From the NCBI GenBank assembly GCA_007827375.1, contig VISH01000002.1, positions 1,079,001-1,143,000 of the forward strand: 64,000 nucleotides of DNA. Direction: 5' to 3'. Each line of letters starts with the position of its first letter. Within the stretch, counting starts at the first letter, position 1. The stretch is from Alteromonadaceae bacterium 2753L.S.0a.02 (lineage in GTDB: Bacteria; Pseudomonadota; Gammaproteobacteria; Pseudomonadales; Cellvibrionaceae). This document shows positions 15,539 through 22,769 of this stretch, piece by piece. A program made the position numbers and the translations under genes. Below the pieces are notes generated by a model. It did no database searches and was not told the origin of the DNA. It saw only the letters and a program-made list of their open reading frames with translations.

Positions 15539-16480
15539 GTGAAGATGACACCACTTGTTAATACACTAGGTGAAGCGATTGAGTTTTACTTGCTTGATTG
15601 CAAGTCTCGAGATATGTCGCCGGCGACCTTGGTGACCAAGCGACGGTCTTTAAATCGTTTTAATAACTGGTGTCAATCTCACGGGCTGCTCGATCCAGAC
15701 GAGGTGTCTCTGGATGTGATGGAAGCCTATCGGATGTACCTTCATGAATACCGAAAAGCCCGGGACGGCGAACCATTATCAGCCAACTCTAAATACAAGT
15801 TCCTGGTTGATTTGAAATTGTGTCTGCGTCGATTGCATCGAAGACGAATTATCGAGCGGGCAGATTTCGAAGAATTTGAGCTTCCAAAAAGTAAAAAGGT
15901 TATTGTTCGCAATGTGCCATCACACGACGAAGTTGAACAGATACTTCGACAACCGATTCTGAGGGACAATGAGATGGGATTGATGGACAGGACCATCATG
16001 GAGTTGCTCTATGCCTGTGCCATTCGGCGCTCGGAAGTCGTACAGATCAAGTTGTCTGATATTGATCTAAACAAACGCATATTGCTTATTATCAACGGTA
16101 AGGGCATGAGAGATCGAAAGTTGCCGATTCTCGAGCGTGCTTGTCATTGGATACGCCTCTATTTGAATGAAGTGAGACCTAGGTTTCTAGGCCTGGGCTC
16201 AGGGGACTATCTGTTTCTCTCGCCCTCTGGGTTGCCCTGTTCAGCAGACCAGATAGGTCAGCGAGTGGGAAAGTACATTCGGCGCTCAGGAGTACCGATC
16301 GAGGGCGCTTGTCATGTCTTCCGCCACGCTGTAGCCACCTCAATGCTAGATAACGGTGCGGATATCCGCCATGTCCAAAAGCTGTTAGGCCATGCAGATA
16401 TATCAACGACTCAAATTTATACGCATGTCGGCATAAAGAAACTTGAAGAGGTTTATAATCGGACTCACCCAGCGGTGTAG
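15539..16480 (+). CDS. Tyrosine recombinase/integrase
   Basis: 313-aa XerC/D-like recombinase with all catalytic positions present: Arg in CAIRRSEVV, Lys in NGKGMRDRK, HVFRHAVATSML, LGHADISTT and Tyr in QIYTHVG. The N-terminal core-binding domain covers residues 8-105. GTG start at 15539 with AGGAG upstream; an ATG two codons later is the alternative. It shares layout and many residues with the broken recombinase at 4200-5192 and occupies the same place after a TOPRIM gene and before a toxin-antitoxin pair. It probably integrates or excises the element, or resolves its copies. No attachment site was identified. Confidence 0.9.
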   Translation: MKMTPLVNTLGEAIEFYLLDCKSRDMSPATLVTKRRSLNRFNNWCQSHGLLDPDEVSLDVMEAYRMYLHEYRKARDGEPLSANSKYKFLVDLKLCLRRLHRRRIIERADFEEFELPKSKKVIVRNVPSHDEVEQILRQPILRDNEMGLMDRTIMELLYACAIRRSEVVQIKLSDIDLNKRILLIINGKGMRDRKLPILERACHWIRLYLNEVRPRFLGLGSGDYLFLSPSGLPCSADQIGQRVGKYIRRSGVPIEGACHVFRHAVATSMLDNGADIRHVQKLLGHADISTTQIYTHVGIKKLEEVYNRTHPAV

Positions 16481-16557
16481 TTGGTCCAATTTAACCAATA
16501 AAATCAATTAGATAGGAAGCATACCAGGAGGAATCGGGAAGCATGACACTGCCTAAA

Positions 16558-16586
16558 TTGACAGATATACGCAATCTGCGTACACT
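16558..16586 (+). promoter_or_regulatory. higBA promoter with overlapping operator
   Basis: TTGACA (16558-16563), exactly 17 bp, TACACT (16581-16586). The inverted repeat TACGCA-atc-TGCGTA (16568-16582) fills the spacer and touches the -10, a suitable site for the HigA antitoxin. The expected transcription start is about 7 nt after the -10, at or next to the toxin ATG (16593), so the toxin message may be leaderless. Confidence 0.7.
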
Positions 16587-16592
16587 TTATCT

Positions 16593-16937
16593 ATGAAAGC
16601 GCTGTTCGTAGAGCTGCCTCCTTTCGAGAGATATCGCGCCGAATACTTGTCTGACGATGAGTTTAAGGACCTCCAGCAGGAGTTGCTTGAGAATCCCAGG
16701 AAGGGTGACACGATAAGCGGTACCGGAGGTCTAAGAAAAGTGCGCTGGAGTGACTCCACTCGAAACAAAGGAAAGCGCGGTGGCACGCGTATTATTTATT
16801 ACTATTACGAGCAGGGTCTGCAGTTTTGGTTATTTCTCATCTACGACAAAGACGAGATGGAAGATCTGACCAGAGAGCAGAAAAAACAGTTTAAAAATCT
16901 GTTAAATGACGAAATTAGAGCGAGGCAACCCAAATGA
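16593..16937 (+). CDS. higB: HigB/RelE-type toxin
   Basis: 114-aa mRNA-interferase-type toxin. Start MKALFVELPPFERYRAEYL, then FKDLQQELLENPRKGDTI, GGLRKVRWSDSTRNKGKRGG and RIIYYYYEQGLQFWLFLIY, the characteristic HigB/RelE order. It comes before the antitoxin, as in higBA modules, and overlaps it by 4 nt. No Shine-Dalgarno is visible and the promoter sits directly before the ATG. Predicted to cleave ribosome-bound mRNA when HigA is degraded (family knowledge). Located between the tyrosine recombinase and the helicase-nuclease gene. Confidence 0.9.
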   Translation: MKALFVELPPFERYRAEYLSDDEFKDLQQELLENPRKGDTISGTGGLRKVRWSDSTRNKGKRGGTRIIYYYYEQGLQFWLFLIYDKDEMEDLTREQKKQFKNLLNDEIRARQPK

Positions 16938-17248
16938 AAAAGCGAGATATGTTTGCTGAACTTTCCGAAGGTTTGGAGGCCTTGAAGCAGGAGCGTGAAG
17001 GTAAAATTACCCTCAAATCTTCTGAAGTTACTTTAAAGCCGCGACCTACTATTACAGCAGCGGAGATTGTTCAAATCCGGGAAAAGCTAGGCGTTTCTCG
17101 CCCTGTTTTTGCGGGCATGATACGCACCAGTCCTCGAACCATTGAACGATGGGAGCAAGACAAGTGCCGGCCAGACCAAGGTAGCGTTACATTGCTGAAG
17201 TTGGTGGAGCGGTATCCGGATACTTTGGATCGTTTGGCGGAGTTGTAA
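16934..17248 (+). CDS. higA: HigA/NadS-type antitoxin
   Basis: 104-aa antitoxin. A Lys/Glu-rich N-terminal toxin-binding part (about residues 1-40) precedes an XRE HTH: ITAAEIVQIREKLGVSRPVF, AGMIRTSPRTIERWEQ. It ends with LLKLVERYPDTLDRL. Expected to neutralise HigB and repress the promoter through the TACGCA/TGCGTA operator. Overlaps the toxin by 4 nt and is followed by a rho-independent terminator, so the helicase gene beyond is a separate unit. Confidence 0.9.
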   Translation: MKKRDMFAELSEGLEALKQEREGKITLKSSEVTLKPRPTITAAEIVQIREKLGVSRPVFAGMIRTSPRTIERWEQDKCRPDQGSVTLLKLVERYPDTLDRLAEL

Positions 17249-17267
17249 AAATAAGATGTAAAATTTA

Positions 17268-17291
17268 GGGGCTGTGAAAGGCCCCTTTTTT
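17268..17291 (+). terminator. Rho-independent terminator after higBA
   Basis: GGGGC (17268-17272), 8-nt loop, GCCCC (17281-17285), then six T. Starts 20 nt after the higA stop. Confidence 0.75.
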
Positions 17292-17365
17292 GTTAGAGCG
17301 CAGTAATAATTCTGAGTAACAAGGAGAATATATGGTCGACCTGTCAAAAATTAAAGCGAGAAAGC

Positions 17366-19810
17366 TTGCCCGTCGATCCATATGAAATATTTAGGAAAAA
17401 TAGTGGCCGAATGTCAGAATCTAGTGTTAATGATTTGTGGGCAGGCCAAGTAGACGCACTCAGAGAATGGCATGTTAATCGAAATCTAAAAGATGTTTGT
17501 TTAGTCCTAAATACTGGTGCTGGAAAAACACTTATCGGAGCACTGGTATCTCAGTCCTTGGTAAACGAAACCCGAGGGAAGGTTTTGTATGCGTGTGGTT
17601 CGATTCAGCTAGTTGAGCAAACTCGAGAAAAATTCGAAAGCTATGGATTGAAGCCAACTACTTACTACAATCGTAAATTTAGCAATGAAAATTATGATCA
17701 GTGTCAAGCTGTATGCATTACAACCTATCAGGCGATTTTTAATGGGCGGTCTAAATTTTTTAACGAGGATATTGAAGCAATAATCTTTGATGACGCCCAC
17801 ACAGCGGAAGGAATGATAAAAAATCATTTTTCGCTTGATATTCGTCGTCAACAATTTTCCGAGCTTTACGATTCGTTATGCTCGATATTCCAACCCTATT
17901 ATCATAAGGTAGGAAAAGCAGGTACTTTCGCTGAGATCCGAAGCGGTCAAAATGCCAAAGTTGAGCTCATTCATCCTTCTGAAGTGGCCAGTAATAAATC
18001 GACGATTTGTTCGCTGCTTGAAAAAGGCGGGGTATCGGAAAATACGGATACTTTGTTTTCCTGGACCTATCTTAAAGATCATATTGATATTTGCTCTATT
18101 TATATTTCCTCTGGGATCATTCAAATAACACCGCCTTTTATTCCGGTTTCAAGACTTTCTTATTTTAATAGTGAAATTAGGCGGGTCTATCTCACTGCGA
18201 CCATGCTTGGAGAAGATGCATTTATTAGAACGTTTAGCAAATTACCTGATAAAGTCATCGCGCCTGATACACCTGCTGGGCAATGCGAGAGATTGATTTT
18301 ATTTCCGGCAAAGTCTAGCAATGTTGCAGATGACTTGATGGCCGCCAAAGAATTGGTTAAGGCAGAAAAGACACTTATCATCACTCCCAATAACGCCGCA
18401 GCCTCTCGCTGGGAAGACTGTGCTGAGTTGCCCTCAAGAAACGAATTCCCTGAATCGATGCAAGCTTTTAAGGATTCAAATTCAGATGACAAAATTGTAG
18501 TTGCTGCACGTTACGATGGCATAGACTTGCCAGGTGACACCTGCCGAGTGTTGGTCTTGGACGGGCTCCCTATGGGTTCGAGTCTAATAGATAAGTATCT
18601 TTGGGAATCTTTAAAGCTTGCCAAATCATTGCGGTCGATAATTGCCTGTAGAATCGTTCAAAGCCTAGGCAGAATTTCCAGAGGTTTAAGTGATTATGGG
18701 GTGGTACTTGTTGTTGAACGAGATTATGTGAAGTGGTTGAGTCAACCGAAGAACCAAGCAGCTTTACCTGAATTCATCCAAAAACAATTCATGCTGGGGG
18801 CAGACATTTCGTCAGATGCGGAGGGCTATCAAGACCTGAAGAAAGTGATGATGCAGTGTCTTGAGCGCGACGATGAATGGCTAGATGTTTATGAAACATA
18901 CATGGAAGACTGTGAGGTGGAGCCAGAGGAACTCGATTCAGATGAGTTGGTTAGATTCGCAAAATCGGAAGTGAAGTTTTCAGAGTACTTGTGGGAAAGA
19001 AATTATGCTGAGGCAGCAAAATGTTTGACAGAAATTTTAAATTATGCGTTTGCTATCAGTGATAGTTTAGGTGCGTGGTACGCTTTTTGGTTGGGCTATT
19101 GCTATGAATTGGCTGGTGATGAGCAAAATTCCAATATTCTTTACCGCCGAGCAACGGGTGTATCGAAAAATCTTCCAAAAATATTTGGAGCAGTAGAAAG
19201 CATAGATAGTCTTCCTACAAACCAAATGGTTGAAATAGTAAATCAATTTGAGGTTGCTGGAGGATCGAATCTAAATATTCCCAAAAATATGGCTCTGAAT
19301 TTACAGGGTTTAAGTGATGGTGCAAGTTCAAATACAACAGAAGAGTCGCTTAGAGCGTTAGGCCAATATTTGGGGCTTGATTCGTCACGTCCAGATAAGG
19401 AAGTTGGAGTTGGCCCAGATGTGCTTTGGGTTAGTGACAATATTGCTTTTTGCATCGAAGCTAAATCTGGTAAGAAAATAAAGGGGTCGTATACAAAAAG
19501 GAATGTAGGCCAGTTAATGAATCATATCCAATGGGTACAAGATGAACACCCTGAAGTTGAAAAAATCATCCCTGTCTTTGTGGGCCCAGAAGTATCGGTA
19601 TCGGATTCAGCCAGCCCAACAGAAGATATGTGCGTTGCAGGCTTAGCAAAATTTAAAGTACTGGGTGAAGAACTTGTTGCTGCTTATCAGGATATAGCTA
19701 GCAAAGCGATTCCTCTGGACTTGTCTGAGCACGTTCGTGAAACTTTGGATTTAAGAGGATGGAATTGGGCGGATCTATCTCAAAATTTTGATTATGTTGC
19801 GCTCAAATAG
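17366..19810 (+). CDS. DEAD/DEAH-type helicase with C-terminal PD-(D/E)xK nuclease, defence candidate
   Basis: 814 codons from a TTG. Helicase domains: Walker A NTGAGKT (residues 49-55), motif II D142-D-A-H145, and RIVQSLGRISRG (motif VI) near residue 430. The C-terminal part has GPD685 and E698-A-K700 on adjacent strands, a PD-(D/E)xK nuclease signature. A better start exists at 17332: AAGGAG then ATG, reading MVDLSKIKARK before running out of frame to a TGA at 17383. The body begins LPVDPYEIF, so one base separates the two parts. Either a frameshift has disabled the gene, or start is at TTG 17366, or frameshifting occurs. Single-gene helicase-nuclease proteins next to toxin-antitoxin genes are often antiviral; that role is inferred. 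Confidence 0.75.
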   Translation: MPVDPYEIFRKNSGRMSESSVNDLWAGQVDALREWHVNRNLKDVCLVLNTGAGKTLIGALVSQSLVNETRGKVLYACGSIQLVEQTREKFESYGLKPTTYYNRKFSNENYDQCQAVCITTYQAIFNGRSKFFNEDIEAIIFDDAHTAEGMIKNHFSLDIRRQQFSELYDSLCSIFQPYYHKVGKAGTFAEIRSGQNAKVELIHPSEVASNKSTICSLLEKGGVSENTDTLFSWTYLKDHIDICSIYISSGIIQITPPFIPVSRLSYFNSEIRRVYLTATMLGEDAFIRTFSKLPDKVIAPDTPAGQCERLILFPAKSSNVADDLMAAKELVKAEKTLIITPNNAAASRWEDCAELPSRNEFPESMQAFKDSNSDDKIVVAARYDGIDLPGDTCRVLVLDGLPMGSSLIDKYLWESLKLAKSLRSIIACRIVQSLGRISRGLSDYGVVLVVERDYVKWLSQPKNQAALPEFIQKQFMLGADISSDAEGYQDLKKVMMQCLERDDEWLDVYETYMEDCEVEPEELDSDELVRFAKSEVKFSEYLWERNYAEAAKCLTEILNYAFAISDSLGAWYAFWLGYCYELAGDEQNSNILYRRATGVSKNLPKIFGAVESIDSLPTNQMVEIVNQFEVAGGSNLNIPKNMALNLQGLSDGASSNTTEESLRALGQYLGLDSSRPDKEVGVGPDVLWVSDNIAFCIEAKSGKKIKGSYTKRNVGQLMNHIQWVQDEHPEVEKIIPVFVGPEVSVSDSASPTEDMCVAGLAKFKVLGEELVAAYQDIASKAIPLDLSEHVRETLDLRGWNWADLSQNFDYVALK

Positions 19811-20971
19811 CCGTATTTTCTAGCAGGAGGAAATCAGTATTACCTAAGGGCGAGGTATTACGACCAGGGGGTTGGTCGGTTTACTCAAATGGATACTTGG
19901 AGTGGAAACTCGCAAGATCCAATCACTCTCCATAAGTATCTTTATGCCAATGCTGATCCTGGGAATATGGTTGATCCGAGTGGTAATTTTTCTATTGGGT
20001 CAATGATGTCGACCATCAATACGATGGCGACGTTAGTTTCTAGAGCGCAGGCTGCGATAAGCTTATTTAATATCGCTACTGGTGAAGAGGAGCTATCAGC
20101 TAAGGAGTTGGGAGCTCAAATCCTTTTCAACATGGTCGGCGGTAAATTTATGCGTTTGTTTGCAAAGGGGTGTAACAGTTTCGACGGTGACACCTTAGTG
20201 GCTACTAGCGTGGGATTGGTACCAATAAGGGATATTCGTATTGGTGATTTGGTCTGGGCATACGACGAGGAAAGCGGTCAGAAGTCTTTACAAGAGGTTA
20301 TACATCTGATTGTTGGTGAAGGGGAGAAGAGTTTGGTTGATATCACACTCCTTGATGGAGAAGTGATTCGAGCGACAGCAGAACACCCGTTCTTCGATCC
20401 CGTATTTACTGAATGGTTCTATGCCGCTGATCTTTCAGGGGGCGCTACACTACTGAATCTTGATGGTAATCATGTTTCGGTGGACAGTGTTTCGCCGTTA
20501 GAAGCCTCCGTTAAGGTGTTTAACTTAACTGTTAACAACGATCATACTTTCTATGTTGGTGAGGCTGGTGTACTTAGCCATAATGCGAATAATCGGCGTT
20601 GTGCATTTCTAAAAGATGCGGCCAAGCACCGAAATATAGAACGAGCTTTGTCGAATTACCCTGGTAGAACTGTAAAAATTGGCAATTCTAACTGGAGAAT
20701 AAGTAAGGAGAATATGGAGCATTTCCTGACTCGTCATCATCCTAGGATGTGGGATGGGTCAACCGCAACAAGACAGACATTTTTTGATAAAGATATGTCC
20801 ATTCTAGATGTTGAGAATGCGGTACTAGCAGTTATGAAGCAAAATGGTTCAAAACTAATGGCGCTAGGTGTTAGAGCCCCTTCCGGTACGGTGATGGGTA
20901 TTTATAAGGGTAAGAGGTATCAGCTTGGGATTCGACATGGACAAGTTGGCCTGTTTTTTCCGTTGGATTAA
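19811..20971 (+). CDS. Displaced Rhs C-terminal cassette with pretoxin HINT domain and unknown toxin
   Basis: The frame is open from 19811. QYYLRARYYDQGVGRF is the canonical end of the Rhs core, followed by MDTWSGNSQDPITLHKYLYA and DPSGN. Next comes a HINT autoprocessing domain: CNSFDGDTLVATSVG at its start, AEHPFFDP in the middle, HTFYVGEAGVLSHNA at its end. The tip is about 125 aa: RISKENMEHFLTRHHPRMWD, QTFFDKDMSILDVENAV, YKGKRYQLGIRHG. The His/Arg-rich pattern suggests a small RNase-like toxin, but I cannot name the family. No start codon precedes the core fragment (an ATG exists at 19889), so this too is an orphan cassette. A probable immunity gene follows 4 nt later. Confidence 0.8.
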   Translation, partial: PYFLAGGNQYYLRARYYDQGVGRFTQMDTWSGNSQDPITLHKYLYANADPGNMVDPSGNFSIGSMMSTINTMATLVSRAQAAISLFNIATGEEELSAKELGAQILFNMVGGKFMRLFAKGCNSFDGDTLVATSVGLVPIRDIRIGDLVWAYDEESGQKSLQEVIHLIVGEGEKSLVDITLLDGEVIRATAEHPFFDPVFTEWFYAADLSGGATLLNLDGNHVSVDSVSPLEASVKVFNLTVNNDHTFYVGEAGVLSHNANNRRCAFLKDAAKHRNIERALSNYPGRTVKIGNSNWRISKENMEHFLTRHHPRMWDGSTATRQTFFDKDMSILDVENAVLAVMKQNGSKLMALGVRAPSGTVMGIYKGKRYQLGIRHGQVGLFFPLD

Positions 20972-20975
20972 AAAA

Positions 20976-21437
20976 ATGATCAAGATTGAAAGCTACATAA
21001 AAGTTCAAAACGAGTTGATTAATATTAGGGAGTTTTCAGGTTCCCTGCCCAATGCTGCGTATCCTGAAGGAGCGATATTGCTCATTCTAGGCGGCAATAC
21101 CTTAATCTCAAAGGATATGTGGGATTATGTTGATCAGCTCTGGTTTTATTTAATTGATGGTGTTGAGCATCTATTGCAACGGAAGCACTATATGGGTTAT
21201 TTCCCTGGGCAGCCTATCGAGATAATATTCAAGGATATGAATGATGTGTTTGCAGAGGTTAGGGTTGGAGATCAGCACGTAGTAGTTGAAAAAGCTTCTC
21301 TTTTTAAAGAGATCGTGAATGCAGCTAGGAATTTTTTTCAGTTTTACCTACCGTTATCAGACCATCCTGAGTCTGAAGCTTCTGTGATTCAACGATTAGA
21401 CAACATAGCGAAGGTTGTACCGTTAAATTATGGGTGA
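20976..21437 (+). CDS. Probable immunity protein for the HINT-Rhs toxin
   Basis: 153-aa acidic soluble protein. I start at 20976 (MIKIESYIKVQNEL), 4 nt after the toxin stop, rather than at the in-frame ATG at 20925 inside the toxin gene. Contains EGAILLILGGNTLISKDMWD, YVDQLWFYLIDGVEHLLQ and GQPIEIIFKDMNDVFAEV, with a helical end. Tight spacing directly behind a toxin tip is the hallmark of an immunity gene. Family not recognised. The IS110 element begins just after its stop. Confidence 0.7.
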   Translation: MIKIESYIKVQNELINIREFSGSLPNAAYPEGAILLILGGNTLISKDMWDYVDQLWFYLIDGVEHLLQRKHYMGYFPGQPIEIIFKDMNDVFAEVRVGDQHVVVEKASLFKEIVNAARNFFQFYLPLSDHPESEASVIQRLDNIAKVVPLNYG

Positions 21438-21483
21438 GAAAAGAGCTGTAGATACCATCTCTCCGATACAGCCGCAAGTATTA

Positions 21484-22464
21484 TTAACACACTTGCGGCA
21501 TGTATTCTTTTTGGTTTTTTAAGACCCCAAAACAAATCTGCACCAGCTTTCTCATTGCTGCGCCCAGCGCTTGCATTTTGTTCTTTCCGTTAGCCAATAA
21601 TCGCTTTTTCTGGCGCGCTATATCCGGGTTATGTTGTCCCGCACAGACCGCTGCCATATACAATTTCGCCCGCACTGAAGCCGGCCCAGATTTTGTTAGC
21701 GAGCTTCGGCCTTTGAATACACCAGATTCAACCAACTTAGGTATGAGCCCCAAATAGGCGGCGAGTTGAGCTGCAGTTTTAAAGCGTCTACTTCGAATCA
21801 CACACAGCATTAGACGCGATAGCGTAGAACCCACGGCAGGAATGGTTTGTAATAATTCTCGGTCTTTTTTCAAGTGCGGGTGACGATCGATATGATCGTC
21901 GATTTGTGACTCCAATCGCGCCTTTTCTTGTTTAAGGTATTCCATTGTCTGCTCAATGGATGACATGACAATCTCGGATACCGTTGTAATTTCCGCCTTC
22001 TCTCGGCGGTTATATTCTCGTTGGTAATCCTTTTCTATGGCCTCCAAGCGAGCGATTAGCGCCTTGAGTTCCCGTATTTCCGGAGGCTCAGGCTTCCAGA
22101 GCATCGGGTTATGACTTTTTCCATAACGGGCGATCACTAGGCTGTCGCACTTATCAGTCTTGTGTGTCGAACCAAGGCTTTTTGCGTAGGACTTAATTTG
22201 AGCCGGGTTGGCAACCACGACGCTAAAATCCTGCTCGTATAGACGATACGCCAAATTCTCATGATAAATACCCGTCGCTTCCATAACCACGATAATATTC
22301 TCGGCAGGTTGTTGGGTAGTCTTAACCAGCCAGTGTGCCAGTGATTCAATACCGGACGGTGTGTTTTTAAGCACCTTGGTTTTTACCTTCAGTAATTCCG
22401 GGTCACGCAGCCAAAGACAATCGAGTTTGTCTTTACTCACATCAATTCCAACAAATGCTTGCAT
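21484..22464 (-). CDS. IS110-family transposase
   Basis: 326 aa. N-terminal RuvC-like DEDD domain: MQAFVGIDVSKDKLDC, VMEATGIYHE, KTDKCDSLVIARYG. A central coiled-coil follows (KALIARLEAIEKDYQREYNR onward). C-terminal Transposase_20 domain: LLQTIPAVGSTLSRLM, AAQLAAYLGLIPK, and the serine region LTKSGPASVRAKLYMAA. Length is typical and nothing is interrupted, so this copy is probably active. Start chosen at MQAF by family alignment; the frame extends 23 codons upstream into the non-coding end. Confidence 0.95.
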   Translation of the reverse strand: MQAFVGIDVSKDKLDCLWLRDPELLKVKTKVLKNTPSGIESLAHWLVKTTQQPAENIIVVMEATGIYHENLAYRLYEQDFSVVVANPAQIKSYAKSLGSTHKTDKCDSLVIARYGKSHNPMLWKPEPPEIRELKALIARLEAIEKDYQREYNRREKAEITTVSEIVMSSIEQTMEYLKQEKARLESQIDDHIDRHPHLKKDRELLQTIPAVGSTLSRLMLCVIRSRRFKTAAQLAAYLGLIPKLVESGVFKGRSSLTKSGPASVRAKLYMAAVCAGQHNPDIARQKKRLLANGKNKMQALGAAMRKLVQICFGVLKNQKEYMPQVC

Positions 22465-22652
22465 CTTTCCTATTCCCCTTGTACATGCAGTGTCACCACA
22501 ATGTGTGGGCACTTGGATACCATACAATTTCAAGATGATGGAACCAGGGGCGTCATCTACGTCTCAACTTCTTACAGTTTAGGGTGGGCTCACACTCACC
22601 TGGTTCCGAGTGACAAGTGATAGCTAATCACTTGTCGCAGAGAGATACAAGG
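22465..22652 (-). ncRNA. Candidate IS110 bridge RNA (copy 2)
   Basis: Identical to 338-525. Structured segments at 22490-22512, 22540-22548 with 22599-22607 (9-bp pair GGAACCAGG/CCTGGTTCC), and 22612-22636 (perfect 10-bp stem). The location between element end and transposase start fits the IS110 group, where this RNA guides target choice. Not proven by sequence alone. Confidence 0.55.
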
Positions 22653-22769
22653 TTGGGCACGGCCCAACATTAAATAACTCAACAAGCTAATTATTACCCT
22701 GGTAATCCTCCAAAATCCAAATACGCAGCACCCAGTGTCCTGCCCCGACCCCACCCTTCGAGCGACGTA

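Larger units (their letters stand above)
21438..22652 (-). mobile_element. IS110-family insertion sequence, copy 2 (complete)
   Basis: Complete transposase plus a 188-bp upstream end identical to copy 1; the right border is set at 22652 where the identity to copy 1 stops. The left border, beyond the transposase stop, is uncertain because the matching end of copy 1 is outside the window; it is placed after the immunity gene. A hairpin GCCGCAAG/CTTGCGGC overlaps the transposase stop. The flank at 22652-22668 is itself a small palindrome (GTTGGGC-acg-GCCCAAC). Confidence 0.88.
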
